Shown piece by piece: positions 1 to 5,913 of a stretch of 7,538 bases of DNA. Position numbers and translations under genes: made by a program. The stretch is from Desulfocapsa sp. Lineage in GTDB: Bacteria > Desulfobacterota > Desulfobulbia > Desulfobulbales > Desulfocapsaceae. The number at the start of each line of letters is the position of its first letter. The first letter of the stretch is position 1. The DNA is taken from contig JAOZLI010000131.1 of the NCBI GenBank assembly GCA_029934915.1, forward strand, positions 1 to 7,538. Reading direction: 5' to 3'. The notes below the pieces were generated by a model, which searched no databases, was not told the DNA's origin, and saw only the letters and a program-made list of their open reading frames with translations.

Positions 1-5
1 TTTTT

Positions 6-33
6 TTGACAACTTGACACATTGTGTGATAAG
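6..33 (+). promoter_or_regulatory. candidate promoter of the selenopeptide gene
   Basis: Two perfect TTGACA hexamers lie 8 bases apart, at 6-11 and 14-19. The first is followed after 16 bases by GATAAG (28-33), a 4-of-6 match to the -10 consensus. Between them is the 11-base palindrome ACACATTGTGT (17-27), which could be an operator. Transcription would start near 40 and leave a leader of about 115 nt. The -35 is clear and the -10 is weak, so this is a candidate only. Confidence 0.35.
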
Positions 34-46
34 GTTTCTCATGTTT

Positions 47-69
47 TGTTTTTTCGCAGGGAAAAAACA
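47..69. repeat. AT-rich inverted repeat in the selenopeptide leader
   Basis: TGTTTTTTC (47-55) pairs perfectly with GAAAAAACA (61-69) around the loop GCAGG. In the proposed leader RNA it would form a weak 9-bp hairpin. The T-run is on the 5' side on both strands, so it does not look like an intrinsic terminator. Its role is unknown. Confidence 0.4.
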
Positions 70-142
70 TACCTAAGCAAGAGTTTGTACAAAAATAAAT
101 GTGACAATTTTTCTTGCTACATTTCTTTCTTTACAAGCTCAA

Positions 143-147
143 AGGAG
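143..147 (+). promoter_or_regulatory. strong ribosome binding site that fixes the selenopeptide start
   Basis: AGGAG ends 8 bases before the ATG at 156, which is ideal Shine-Dalgarno spacing. It is one of the two clearest such sites in the window (the other is upstream of HU). It is the main evidence that the reading frame entering the UGA-rich region is really translated. Confidence 0.8.
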
Positions 148-155
148 AACTAACC

Positions 156-563
156 ATGGATGTAAAGGAATTGAAAAAGGTTCTTGCCGGAATCGGAGTC
201 GTTGGCCTGCTTGCAGGTGGCGGTATTTCCGTACCAGGCAGTGCCGGAGCCAGTGGTTGAGGTGGCGAAAAGCCCAGCGCAGTTAGCGCTGACGAACATG
301 CAGCAGGCAGTGGCTGAGGTGGCGAAAAAGGTGACGCAGGTAGCGTTACAGATGACGTCGTTGATGGAGCAGCCGGTATGGCGAAAGAAAAAGTTGGTCT
401 TGGTGGTGTAGCGGATGGGCATATTGATGATGCCGCTGACAAGGTAAAGAAGAAGCTGAAAAAAGAAGAACCTGCGGGTAGTGGCTGAAGCGGAAGCAAA
501 GACGGCGCAGGTAGCGCCGATGAGCATAAAGCAAAGCCAGCCTCCAGTGGCTGAAGTGGTTGA
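156..563 (+). CDS. four-selenocysteine peptide, SbtA-like (seleno)RiPP precursor candidate
   Basis: Read from the ATG behind AGGAG, this frame gives 135 residues if the UGAs at 258, 315, 486 and 552 are read as selenocysteine (U35, U54, U111, U133). The stop is UGA 561, followed directly by UAG 564. Residues 1-32 form a leader: a basic start (MDVKELKK), a Gly-rich hydrophobic stretch, and GSAGA, which could also be a signal-peptidase site. Every U lies in SGU(G/S)G. Two modules repeat the order SGU, SADEH, SGU (residues 33-56 and 109-135), separated by a charged, Lys/Asp-rich, probably helical spacer. There is no cysteine. Each UGA has a hairpin at a constant distance. From memory, leader and repeats resemble SbtA family thio(seleno)oxazole RiPP precursors, which radical SAM SbtM enzymes are thought to modify; SbtM is not seen here. 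The alternative, a pseudogene with four chance stops, fits poorly with the hairpins. Selenoprotein reading is confident; the family name is less so. Confidence 0.85.
275..291 (+). promoter_or_regulatory. SECIS hairpin 1 (for U35)
   Basis: CAGCGC and GCGCTG form a perfect 6-bp stem around the loop AGTTA (281-285). Exactly 20 nt separate UGA 258-260 from the loop. A G among the first two loop bases and a UGA-to-loop distance of roughly 16-37 nt are the known features of bacterial SelB-binding SECIS elements. Confidence 0.75.
331..349 (+). promoter_or_regulatory. SECIS hairpin 2 (for U54)
   Basis: GTGACGC and GCGTTAC form a 7-bp stem with one G-U pair around the loop AGGTA (338-342). The loop again begins exactly 20 nt after UGA 315-317. 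The stem sequence differs from hairpin 1, but pairing is kept at every changed position. Confidence 0.78.
503..519 (+). promoter_or_regulatory. SECIS hairpin 3 (for U111)
   Basis: CGGCGC and GCGCCG form a perfect 6-bp all-GC stem around the loop AGGTA (509-513), 20 nt after UGA 486-488. The loop is identical to that of hairpin 2, and the loop codons encode Ala-Gly-Ser in both. Confidence 0.78.
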
Positions 564-567
564 TAGA

Positions 568-585
568 TAAGTGCGGTCGCACTTA
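568..585 (+). promoter_or_regulatory. SECIS hairpin 4 (for U133), located beyond the stop codon
   Basis: TAAGTGC and GCACTTA form a perfect 7-bp stem around the tetraloop GGTC (575-578), 20 nt after UGA 552-554. GGUC is the loop core of the classic E. coli fdhF SECIS as I recall it. The hairpin lies wholly in the 3' untranslated region, free of coding constraint, which argues that it is selected as RNA. Its loop is only 11 nt from UGA 561, too near by the spacing of the other three, so 561 is read here as the true stop. Confidence 0.75.
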
Positions 586-599
586 CGTTTGTAGAATAT

Positions 600-639
600 A
601 AAAGGTCGGTTGTGGGTTGTATATCACGATCGGCCTTTT
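600..639. terminator. long hairpin terminator between convergent genes
   Basis: Bases 600-614 pair with 625-639 over 15 bp, including three G-U wobbles, around a 10-base loop. The 3' arm ends in TTTT and the 5' arm starts with AAAA, so a U-tract follows the hairpin on either strand. It should end the selenopeptide transcript. It overlaps the last codons of the convergent radical SAM gene (stop at 624-626), whose transcript it could also terminate. Confidence 0.75.
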
Positions 640-2393
640 CTGCGTTTTGGGTGGTTCGATTGTGTGCCCGATAGAATTTTTTCTAAAATTCGTCGCTGTT
701 TCATGCGTTCCGTTTTATTTCTTGCTACGTAGATAGGTTTTTCAGTATCTCTATGTAATCCTGTAACATACATGGCTGTTGCCAGTGTTCCGGGGGTCGG
801 GGTGAAATCCTGAAATTGGCGGAGCTCAAGACCAAGTTGTTTGAGTGTCTTTGCCATATTTGCAGTGTGCTTTTCTTTACACCCTGGATGTGATGATATT
901 ATATAGGGTGTAAACTGGATGTTCTTTTTCAGCTCCCTGCTGAATTTTCTCCCTAAAGCTAACAGTTCTTTTAACTGTTCGTGGGATTCCTTATGCATCA
1001 GATCAAGAACTTCTTTTTCCGTATGCTCGGGGGCGATTTTTAACGCTCCGGGAGTGTGAGATGCTATGATCTTTTTGAAGAGTTTCGGGGTCTTTCGCAA
1101 TAGTTCCAAACGCAACCCGGATGCGATAAAAACATGTTTCACATTTTGAAGCGCCGAAATCCTATCCAGTAGGGACAAAAAAGCCTGTTCGTCCACCTGT
1201 AGATTCTTACATACCTGAGGATAGAGACAATCGTGTTTTTTGCAGGAACCAATTCGACAGGAGACTCCGTATAGATTGGCGGTGGGGCCACCAAGATCAC
1301 TGATGGTTCCTTTAAAGTGTTTCATTTTACAGAGTTGTTTCACTTCTCGAATCAACGATTCCTGACTGCGACTGGTAATTGCAGGTCCTTGATGACGGGT
1401 GATGGCGCAAAAAGAACAGTTCCCGCTGCATCCCCGGACAATAGTGATAGAATGCTGGATCATTCTGGCGGCAGGCACATTAGGAAAGTGAGGATGTTCC
1501 TGTCTGGTGTAGGGCAGTTCGTAGAGGGTATCCATCTCCTGGCTGCTTAAAGGGGCCGGTTGCGGATGCTGGACAATCCATGCACTCTGCTGTTGCTGAA
1601 TAAGCGTATCATCAGCATAGCTTCTGGCCTGGGCGTCTATCTTTTTTTCAGCAGTCAGAAATAAAGCGATGTCGTCCTGAATTTCCTTCCAGGATGGAAG
1701 CAGACTGTTTTCTGTGTCGGCCGCATCGAATCTATCCTGAAACTGTTTTGGGCTGAGTCGTTCGCAGGTTCCTGCAATATTGTTTAAATCCAGGCCATTG
1801 TCTAAACGCTTGGCAATGCTAGTGATCGCACTTTCGCCCATGCCGTAGACGAGAATATCAGCCTTGGCATCACTGAGAAGCGAACCCCTCAGCTTTCCTT
1901 GCTTATAGTCATAATGAATAAAACGACGAAGAGATGCTTCCACTCCACCGAGTACAATGGAGACATCTTTGTAGGCCGAACGAGCAAGATTGGTATAGAG
2001 CATTGAGGCACGATCCGGGCGTCGCCTGGTGTTCTTCTCCCGTTTCTTCCCCCACCATGGGTTCCCATCGGGTGAATAGGAATCCTTTTCCCGCACCTTT
2101 CCATTGCCGGTGTAGTTTGCAACTATTGAATCGAGATTCCCGCCCGTAATACCAAAAAACAGGCGTGGCCTGCCAAACTGTTTGAACTCCCGGTTATCTT
2201 CGTATCTGGGTTGGGCCAGAATGGCTACTTTGTAGCCACGGCTTTCAAGGAGTCTGCCAATAAGTGCCACACCAAATGATGGGTGATCCACATAGGCATC
2301 TCCTGTTACAAGAACGATGTCGAGTTCGTGCCAGCCTCGCGCATGGCACTCTTTCATGCTTACGGGAAGTGGTTTTTGTGTTTGTGGAATCAT
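624..2393 (-). CDS. ygiQ: YgiQ family radical SAM protein
   Basis: This 589-residue protein belongs to the YgiQ (UPF0313) radical SAM family, whose reaction is not established. The N-terminal domain opens with the family signature VTGDAYVDHPSFG at about residues 29-41 and includes GGVEASLRR. The radical SAM core has RGCSGNCSFCAI: Cys322, Cys326 and Cys329 should hold the [4Fe-4S] cluster that cleaves S-adenosylmethionine. A second conserved Cys group lies around residues 379-395 (SCRIGSCKKHDCLYPQVC). The C-terminal FTPTPGTLATAMYVTG is also typical. The protein is shorter than E. coli YgiQ, lacking most of the long C-terminal extension, and ends in a basic tail. I chose the ATG at 2393 because homology begins just after it. 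An upstream ATG at 2465 would add 24 unconvincing residues; neither start has a strong ribosome site. It converges on the selenopeptide gene and diverges from the kinase gene, so it is probably a single transcription unit. Confidence 0.9.
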   Translation of the reverse strand: MIPQTQKPLPVSMKECHARGWHELDIVLVTGDAYVDHPSFGVALIGRLLESRGYKVAILAQPRYEDNREFKQFGRPRLFFGITGGNLDSIVANYTGNGKVREKDSYSPDGNPWWGKKREKNTRRRPDRASMLYTNLARSAYKDVSIVLGGVEASLRRFIHYDYKQGKLRGSLLSDAKADILVYGMGESAITSIAKRLDNGLDLNNIAGTCERLSPKQFQDRFDAADTENSLLPSWKEIQDDIALFLTAEKKIDAQARSYADDTLIQQQQSAWIVQHPQPAPLSSQEMDTLYELPYTRQEHPHFPNVPAARMIQHSITIVRGCSGNCSFCAITRHQGPAITSRSQESLIREVKQLCKMKHFKGTISDLGGPTANLYGVSCRIGSCKKHDCLYPQVCKNLQVDEQAFLSLLDRISALQNVKHVFIASGLRLELLRKTPKLFKKIIASHTPGALKIAPEHTEKEVLDLMHKESHEQLKELLALGRKFSRELKKNIQFTPYIISSHPGCKEKHTANMAKTLKQLGLELRQFQDFTPTPGTLATAMYVTGLHRDTEKPIYVARNKTERMKQRRILEKILSGTQSNHPKRRKGRS

Positions 2394-2467
2394 AGTAATA
2401 ATCTTATCACGATTAAATCGTTGTTGACCAGAAGATGTGGTAGCTCTCCGAAGATTCTCTAACATTT

Positions 2468-2495
2468 TTGACTTTATTACTACGGTATGTATAAT
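2468..2495 (+). promoter_or_regulatory. sigma-70 promoter of the sensor kinase gene
   Basis: TTGACT (2468-2473) is followed after 16 bases by a perfect TATAAT (2490-2495). Transcription should start near 2502, leaving about 50 nt of leader before the ATG at 2552. This position also favours the ATG at 2552 over an upstream GTG at 2519. The divergent radical SAM gene has no comparably good promoter in the same gap (2394-2551). Confidence 0.65.
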
Positions 2496-2551
2496 TAATC
2501 ATCATTGTTCTATGTTTTGTGGTTGCTGATTCGCTGGTTATTCGGGGTGCT

Positions 2552-5371
2552 ATGAAGAAGAAAAATTTTACAAAACTTATCCAGCTTTGGGGAATTCTTT
2601 TAATCCTCGGCGTTGCTGGTAGTATTGTTGCCATTGATGCCGTATCTTCCTACCGTCACTTCCATCGTCGCTCTGCACAGATACGTGCAGATTATATTGA
2701 AGAACAGAAACAACTGATCAAGCAGGAAGTGACGCGAGTGGTGCAATTGATTGCCTATGAAAAATCGCAGACTGAGGAGTTAACACGAGAAAAGATTAAA
2801 CAGAGAGTTCTTGAAGCCTATGCAATTGCACAAAATATCTATAAACAGAATAAAACGATAAAAAAACAGACAGAAATTCAGGCTATGATTCTGGATGCTT
2901 TGCGTGAAATTCGATTTGCCAAGGGGATAGGGTATTATTTTGCTACGCATTTTGACGGGACGGAGATACTCTTTGCTGATAAGCCGGAACTGGAGGGGAA
3001 AAATCTATTTACATTGCAGGACACGCGCGGTCAGTTCGTCATTCAGGATATGATAAAAATTGCCAGGGAATCGGAAGAGGGATTTTATGAATATCATTGG
3101 ACAAAGCCTGATATGGAAGGCAATGATTATAAAAAAATATCCTTTGTTAAGCGATTTACCCCCTATGATTGGTTTATTGGCACCGGCCTTTATGTCGCTG
3201 ATACCCAAGAGGACATAAAGAATAGAGTACTTTTAAATATCAGCAGGATACGGTTCGGCAAGGAGGGGTATATTTTTGTGAACCGTTTTAATGGTGATGC
3301 TCTTGTTTCTAATGGAAAATATATTGGCGGTACCAAAAAATTATGGGAAGTTTTTAGTAAAAATCCTGAAAAGGCAAAGTATATTTATGATATTTCCCGC
3401 GAGGCTGCATTAACTCCTGAAGGAGGGTATGTCTATTACTCTCTTATTAAAATGTCAGATTCTACGAAAGAATCGCCAAAGGTTTCTTTTGTTTTTGGTG
3501 TTCCCGAATTTAAGTGGTATGTCGGGGCTGGTGTGTATCTTGATGATGTTGAAACGCGTCTTGTCTTGTTGCAAAACAGATTAACTGAAATCGTTAGAGC
3601 AAAAGCCTTTTTTTACCTGCTGAGTGCTCTGGTAATCGTAGTACTGTTTTTGTTTTTATTGAATCGTTTTACCAGAAATCTGCGAAAAGATTTTACCATA
3701 TTCAGTTCTTTTTTTAAGCAAGCGGCCTTTTCCGATAGACCTATTGACAGAAGTCTCGTGCAATTTGATGAGTTGGATCAAATGGCAGTGAGTGCAAATA
3801 CAATGCTTCAAAATAAGATCCGGGCCGATGAGCAGCTTGCCATGTTTAAAAAATTTGCAGAAACCTCAAGTCAAGGTATGGGGTGGGCCACCATGGATGG
3901 TGAAATTCAATATGCGAATATTGCGCTTGCAAGCCTGTTGGGAGAAAAAGATCAGCGAGACGTCATCGGAAACAACATTGTCAGTGCCTATTATCCTGAA
4001 ACAGAGCAGCTAAGGCTTCAGGAGGAAATCTTTCCCAGCGTGTTAGAGAACGGGGCATGGGGGGGAGAATTGTTGTTGCAGACAACCAACGGAGAACTGG
4101 TACCAACGCAAAATAGTTTGTTTCTCATTTATGATGACGCCGCTGAGCCCATGTATTTTGCAAATATTGTAACAGATATCTCCTCGATGAAAGAGGCAGA
4201 AATAGACAAAGATGAGTTAACACAAAAACTGCACCGGGCGCAGAAAATGGAAGCTATCGGCCTGATGGCAGGCGGGGTCGCCCATGATCTGAATAATATT
4301 CTCTCGGGGATTATAGCTTATCCTGAATTGATTTTACATGAACTTGATGATGAAAGTGAACTTCGTCAACCAATTGAGGCTATCATGGAGTCGGGTTACA
4401 GGGCAGCGACAGTTGTGGCCGATCTACTCACTGTCGCAAGAGGTGCTGCCAGCATCCGGGAGAATCATAATCTCAATGACTTGGTGCTTGAATACTTACA
4501 ATCTCCTGAATATCAAAAACTCGAATCAATTTCACCAGCCATAACCTGTCGTCATAAGCTGGAAGCTGTGGATGCTACTATTTCCTGTTCTCCTGTTCAC
4601 GTAAAAAAATGTATTATGAACCTGATAACAAATGCCTCGGAGGCCATTGCTGATAGTGGAACGGTGCTTGTTACCACCTATAATCAAACCCTTGACGGTG
4701 GTGGAGGGGAAACAGAGGGGATGGCAGCGGGAGACTATATTGTACTCAGTGTTGAAGATAATGGTGCAGGTATTACACAAACAGACTTAGAACATATATT
4801 TGAGCCGTTCTACACAAAAAAGACCATGGGCAGAAGTGGCACGGGTCTAGGGCTTGCCGTGGTTTGGAATACCATGGAGGATCATGACGGGAAAGTATTT
4901 GTGGAAAGCAGTGCGCATGGGACTCGGTTTCAGCTTTTTTTCCCGGGAAACAACGATGAGCAGGATGTTCAGGTAAAAGCTGGAGCAGCAGAAGATTTCA
5001 CTGGTAATGGTGAGCGCATTCTGATTGTAGATGATGAAGAGCAACTTAGAGATATCGCCAGTAAAATGCTACTCTCTTTACAGTATAAGGTTGATGTTGT
5101 GGCGTCTGGAAGACAGGCCATCGATTTTGTCAGGGAAACTCCTGTTGATCTGATCGTTTTAGATATGCTAATGGAACCAGGTCTAGATGGTCGGGAAACG
5201 TATGAGCAGATTGTTAAGCTTTATCCGACTCAAAAAGCAATTGTTGTCAGTGGGTTCTCGGATAGTGCTGACGTGCAGGAAACGATTCAGCTTGGAGCGG
5301 ATGGTTTTATAAAAAAACCTTATTCGACAGAACAATTGGGTTTGGCCGTTAAGCGTGCACTCAGCAATTAG
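2552..5371 (+). CDS. membrane-bound hybrid sensor histidine kinase (double Cache, PAS, HisKA, HATPase, receiver)
   Basis: This 939-residue signalling protein has, in order: a first membrane helix (about 8-28); an extracytoplasmic region (about 30-350) with two tandem Cache-like modules, seen in the repeated GIGYYFATHFDGTEIL / GKEGYIFVNRFNGDAL and YDWFIGTGLYV / FKWYVGAGVYL motifs, probably binding a small ligand; a second membrane helix (352-370); a HAMP-like linker; a PAS domain (about 427-546); and a HisKA domain with phospho-acceptor His578 in AGGVAHDLNNIL. The ATPase domain has an N box with Asn694, DNGAGI (736-741) and GTGLGLA (763-769). The C-terminal receiver has the acidic pair Asp827/Asp828, phospho-acceptor Asp871, Ser900 and Lys922. 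All catalytic residues are present, so it should autophosphorylate and pass phosphate to its own receiver. There is no DNA-binding or other output domain and no adjacent regulator, so the target and ligand are unknown. The ATG at 2552 is preferred to GTG 2519 because it starts a normal basic-then-hydrophobic N-terminus. Confidence 0.93.
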   Translation: MKKKNFTKLIQLWGILLILGVAGSIVAIDAVSSYRHFHRRSAQIRADYIEEQKQLIKQEVTRVVQLIAYEKSQTEELTREKIKQRVLEAYAIAQNIYKQNKTIKKQTEIQAMILDALREIRFAKGIGYYFATHFDGTEILFADKPELEGKNLFTLQDTRGQFVIQDMIKIARESEEGFYEYHWTKPDMEGNDYKKISFVKRFTPYDWFIGTGLYVADTQEDIKNRVLLNISRIRFGKEGYIFVNRFNGDALVSNGKYIGGTKKLWEVFSKNPEKAKYIYDISREAALTPEGGYVYYSLIKMSDSTKESPKVSFVFGVPEFKWYVGAGVYLDDVETRLVLLQNRLTEIVRAKAFFYLLSALVIVVLFLFLLNRFTRNLRKDFTIFSSFFKQAAFSDRPIDRSLVQFDELDQMAVSANTMLQNKIRADEQLAMFKKFAETSSQGMGWATMDGEIQYANIALASLLGEKDQRDVIGNNIVSAYYPETEQLRLQEEIFPSVLENGAWGGELLLQTTNGELVPTQNSLFLIYDDAAEPMYFANIVTDISSMKEAEIDKDELTQKLHRAQKMEAIGLMAGGVAHDLNNILSGIIAYPELILHELDDESELRQPIEAIMESGYRAATVVADLLTVARGAASIRENHNLNDLVLEYLQSPEYQKLESISPAITCRHKLEAVDATISCSPVHVKKCIMNLITNASEAIADSGTVLVTTYNQTLDGGGGETEGMAAGDYIVLSVEDNGAGITQTDLEHIFEPFYTKKTMGRSGTGLGLAVVWNTMEDHDGKVFVESSAHGTRFQLFFPGNNDEQDVQVKAGAAEDFTGNGERILIVDDEEQLRDIASKMLLSLQYKVDVVASGRQAIDFVRETPVDLIVLDMLMEPGLDGRETYEQIVKLYPTQKAIVVSGFSDSADVQETIQLGADGFIKKPYSTEQLGLAVKRALSN

Positions 5372-5391
5372 AATCATCCTCTTAGGGCATC

Positions 5392-5405
5392 CTATCAGGT
5401 GATAG
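5392..5405. promoter_or_regulatory. 14-base palindrome after the kinase gene, possible operator
   Basis: CTATCA and TGATAG are perfect inverted halves separated by GG, 20 bases after the kinase stop codon. The 2-base spacer is too short for a stable RNA hairpin loop without opening the stem, and no U-tract follows, so a protein-binding site is more likely than a terminator. Function is inferred only from symmetry. Confidence 0.35.
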
Positions 5406-5555
5406 TCACAGATTATACATCTCTTGATTGAGTAAAATTGCTCATCTGCTGTTATATGCTAGAAATAGATTGATTATTGCTTCCGATGGGAATATCTTCC
5501 CGAAACAGTTAAAAGCTATCCTCGCGTGTGAGGACAACGGATCATGGAAATGTCG

Positions 5556-5573
5556 CCCTGCTATCTGGCAGGG
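5556..5573 (+). promoter_or_regulatory. GC-rich hairpin in the leader of the HU gene
   Basis: CCCTGC and GCAGGG pair perfectly around the loop TATCTG, ending 27 bases before the HU ribosome site. The following bases (TTGTATTGTA) contain too few consecutive Ts for a convincing terminator. It may stabilise the mRNA or affect translation. A weak promoter match (TTGCTC at 5438 and TAGAAA at 5460) lies upstream. Confidence 0.4.
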
Positions 5574-5600
5574 TTGTATTGTATATGAATCCAAAAAAAC

Positions 5601-5606
5601 AAGGAG
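5601..5606 (+). promoter_or_regulatory. ribosome binding site of the HU gene
   Basis: AAGGAG ends 9 bases before the ATG at 5616. It is a near-consensus site, as expected for an abundant nucleoid protein, and fixes the start codon. Confidence 0.8.
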
Positions 5607-5615
5607 AAAAGACCC

Positions 5616-5888
5616 ATGAATAAGACAGAACTTATTTCCCAGATTGCAGATTCCGCAGATATTAGTAAAAAAGAAGCTGGTGCTGCATTACAAAGTTTTA
5701 TGGATGCCATAACCGACACCATGAAAAAAGGGGATAAGCTACAACTGATTGGTTTTGGAACCTTTTCTGTTACTGAACGATCCGCCCGTACCTGTCGTAA
5801 CCCACAAACCGGGAAACAGATGGAAGTGGCAGCCAAGAAAGTTGTAAAATTTAAAGTGGGTAAACAACTCTCAGACGCTGTGCAGTAA
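5616..5888 (+). CDS. hup: HU family DNA-binding protein
   Basis: This 90-residue protein has the standard length of bacterial HU. HU dimers bind and bend DNA with little sequence preference, compacting the nucleoid and helping replication, repair and recombination. Residues 1-45 are the helical dimerisation part. GFGTFSV (46-52) leads into the beta arm, and RNPQTGK (61-67) carries Pro63, which intercalates between base pairs at the arm tip. The C-terminus (KVVKFKVGKQLSDAV) is typical. The usual Gly just before RNPQTG is Cys60 here, the only cysteine in the protein and close to the DNA-contacting arm tip. No sign of IHF-specific features was noticed. The gene has its own strong ribosome site and a 244-base upstream gap, so it is probably transcribed on its own. 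Confidence 0.95.
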   Translation: MNKTELISQIADSADISKKEAGAALQSFMDAITDTMKKGDKLQLIGFGTFSVTERSARTCRNPQTGKQMEVAAKKVVKFKVGKQLSDAVQ

Positions 5889-5913
5889 TTGCATGATTTA
5901 TGACTTTTCTTTA

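Noticed and set aside
184..411. Plus-strand 75-codon frame inside the selenopeptide region
   Set aside because: It is out of frame with the ATG at 156, has no ribosome site, and simply reads the repeats in another frame.
131..527. Minus-strand frames of 122 and 125 codons opposite the selenopeptide gene
   Set aside because: They are composition-driven shadows (Pro/Ala/Ser/Thr-rich), with no ribosome site, lying opposite a gene supported by hairpins and a strong ribosome site.
156..563. Reading this region as a decayed pseudogene with four chance UGA stops
   Set aside because: All stops are UGA, none is UAA or UAG, each is in SGU(G/S)G, and each has a hairpin loop at exactly 20 nt. Decay would not produce this regularity.
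561..563. UGA 561 as a fifth selenocysteine codon
   Set aside because: No hairpin loop occurs 20 nt after it; the nearest loop is 11 nt away, and UAG follows immediately, so it is treated as the stop.
2519..2551. GTG start adding 11 residues to the kinase
   Set aside because: No ribosome site precedes it, and the ATG at 2552 starts a typical basic-hydrophobic N-terminus.
5428..5619. 63-codon TTG-started frame overlapping the HU start by four bases
   Set aside because: It has no ribosome site and a rare start, the protein is not recognisable, and it covers the HU leader hairpin. The ATGA overlap appears to be chance.
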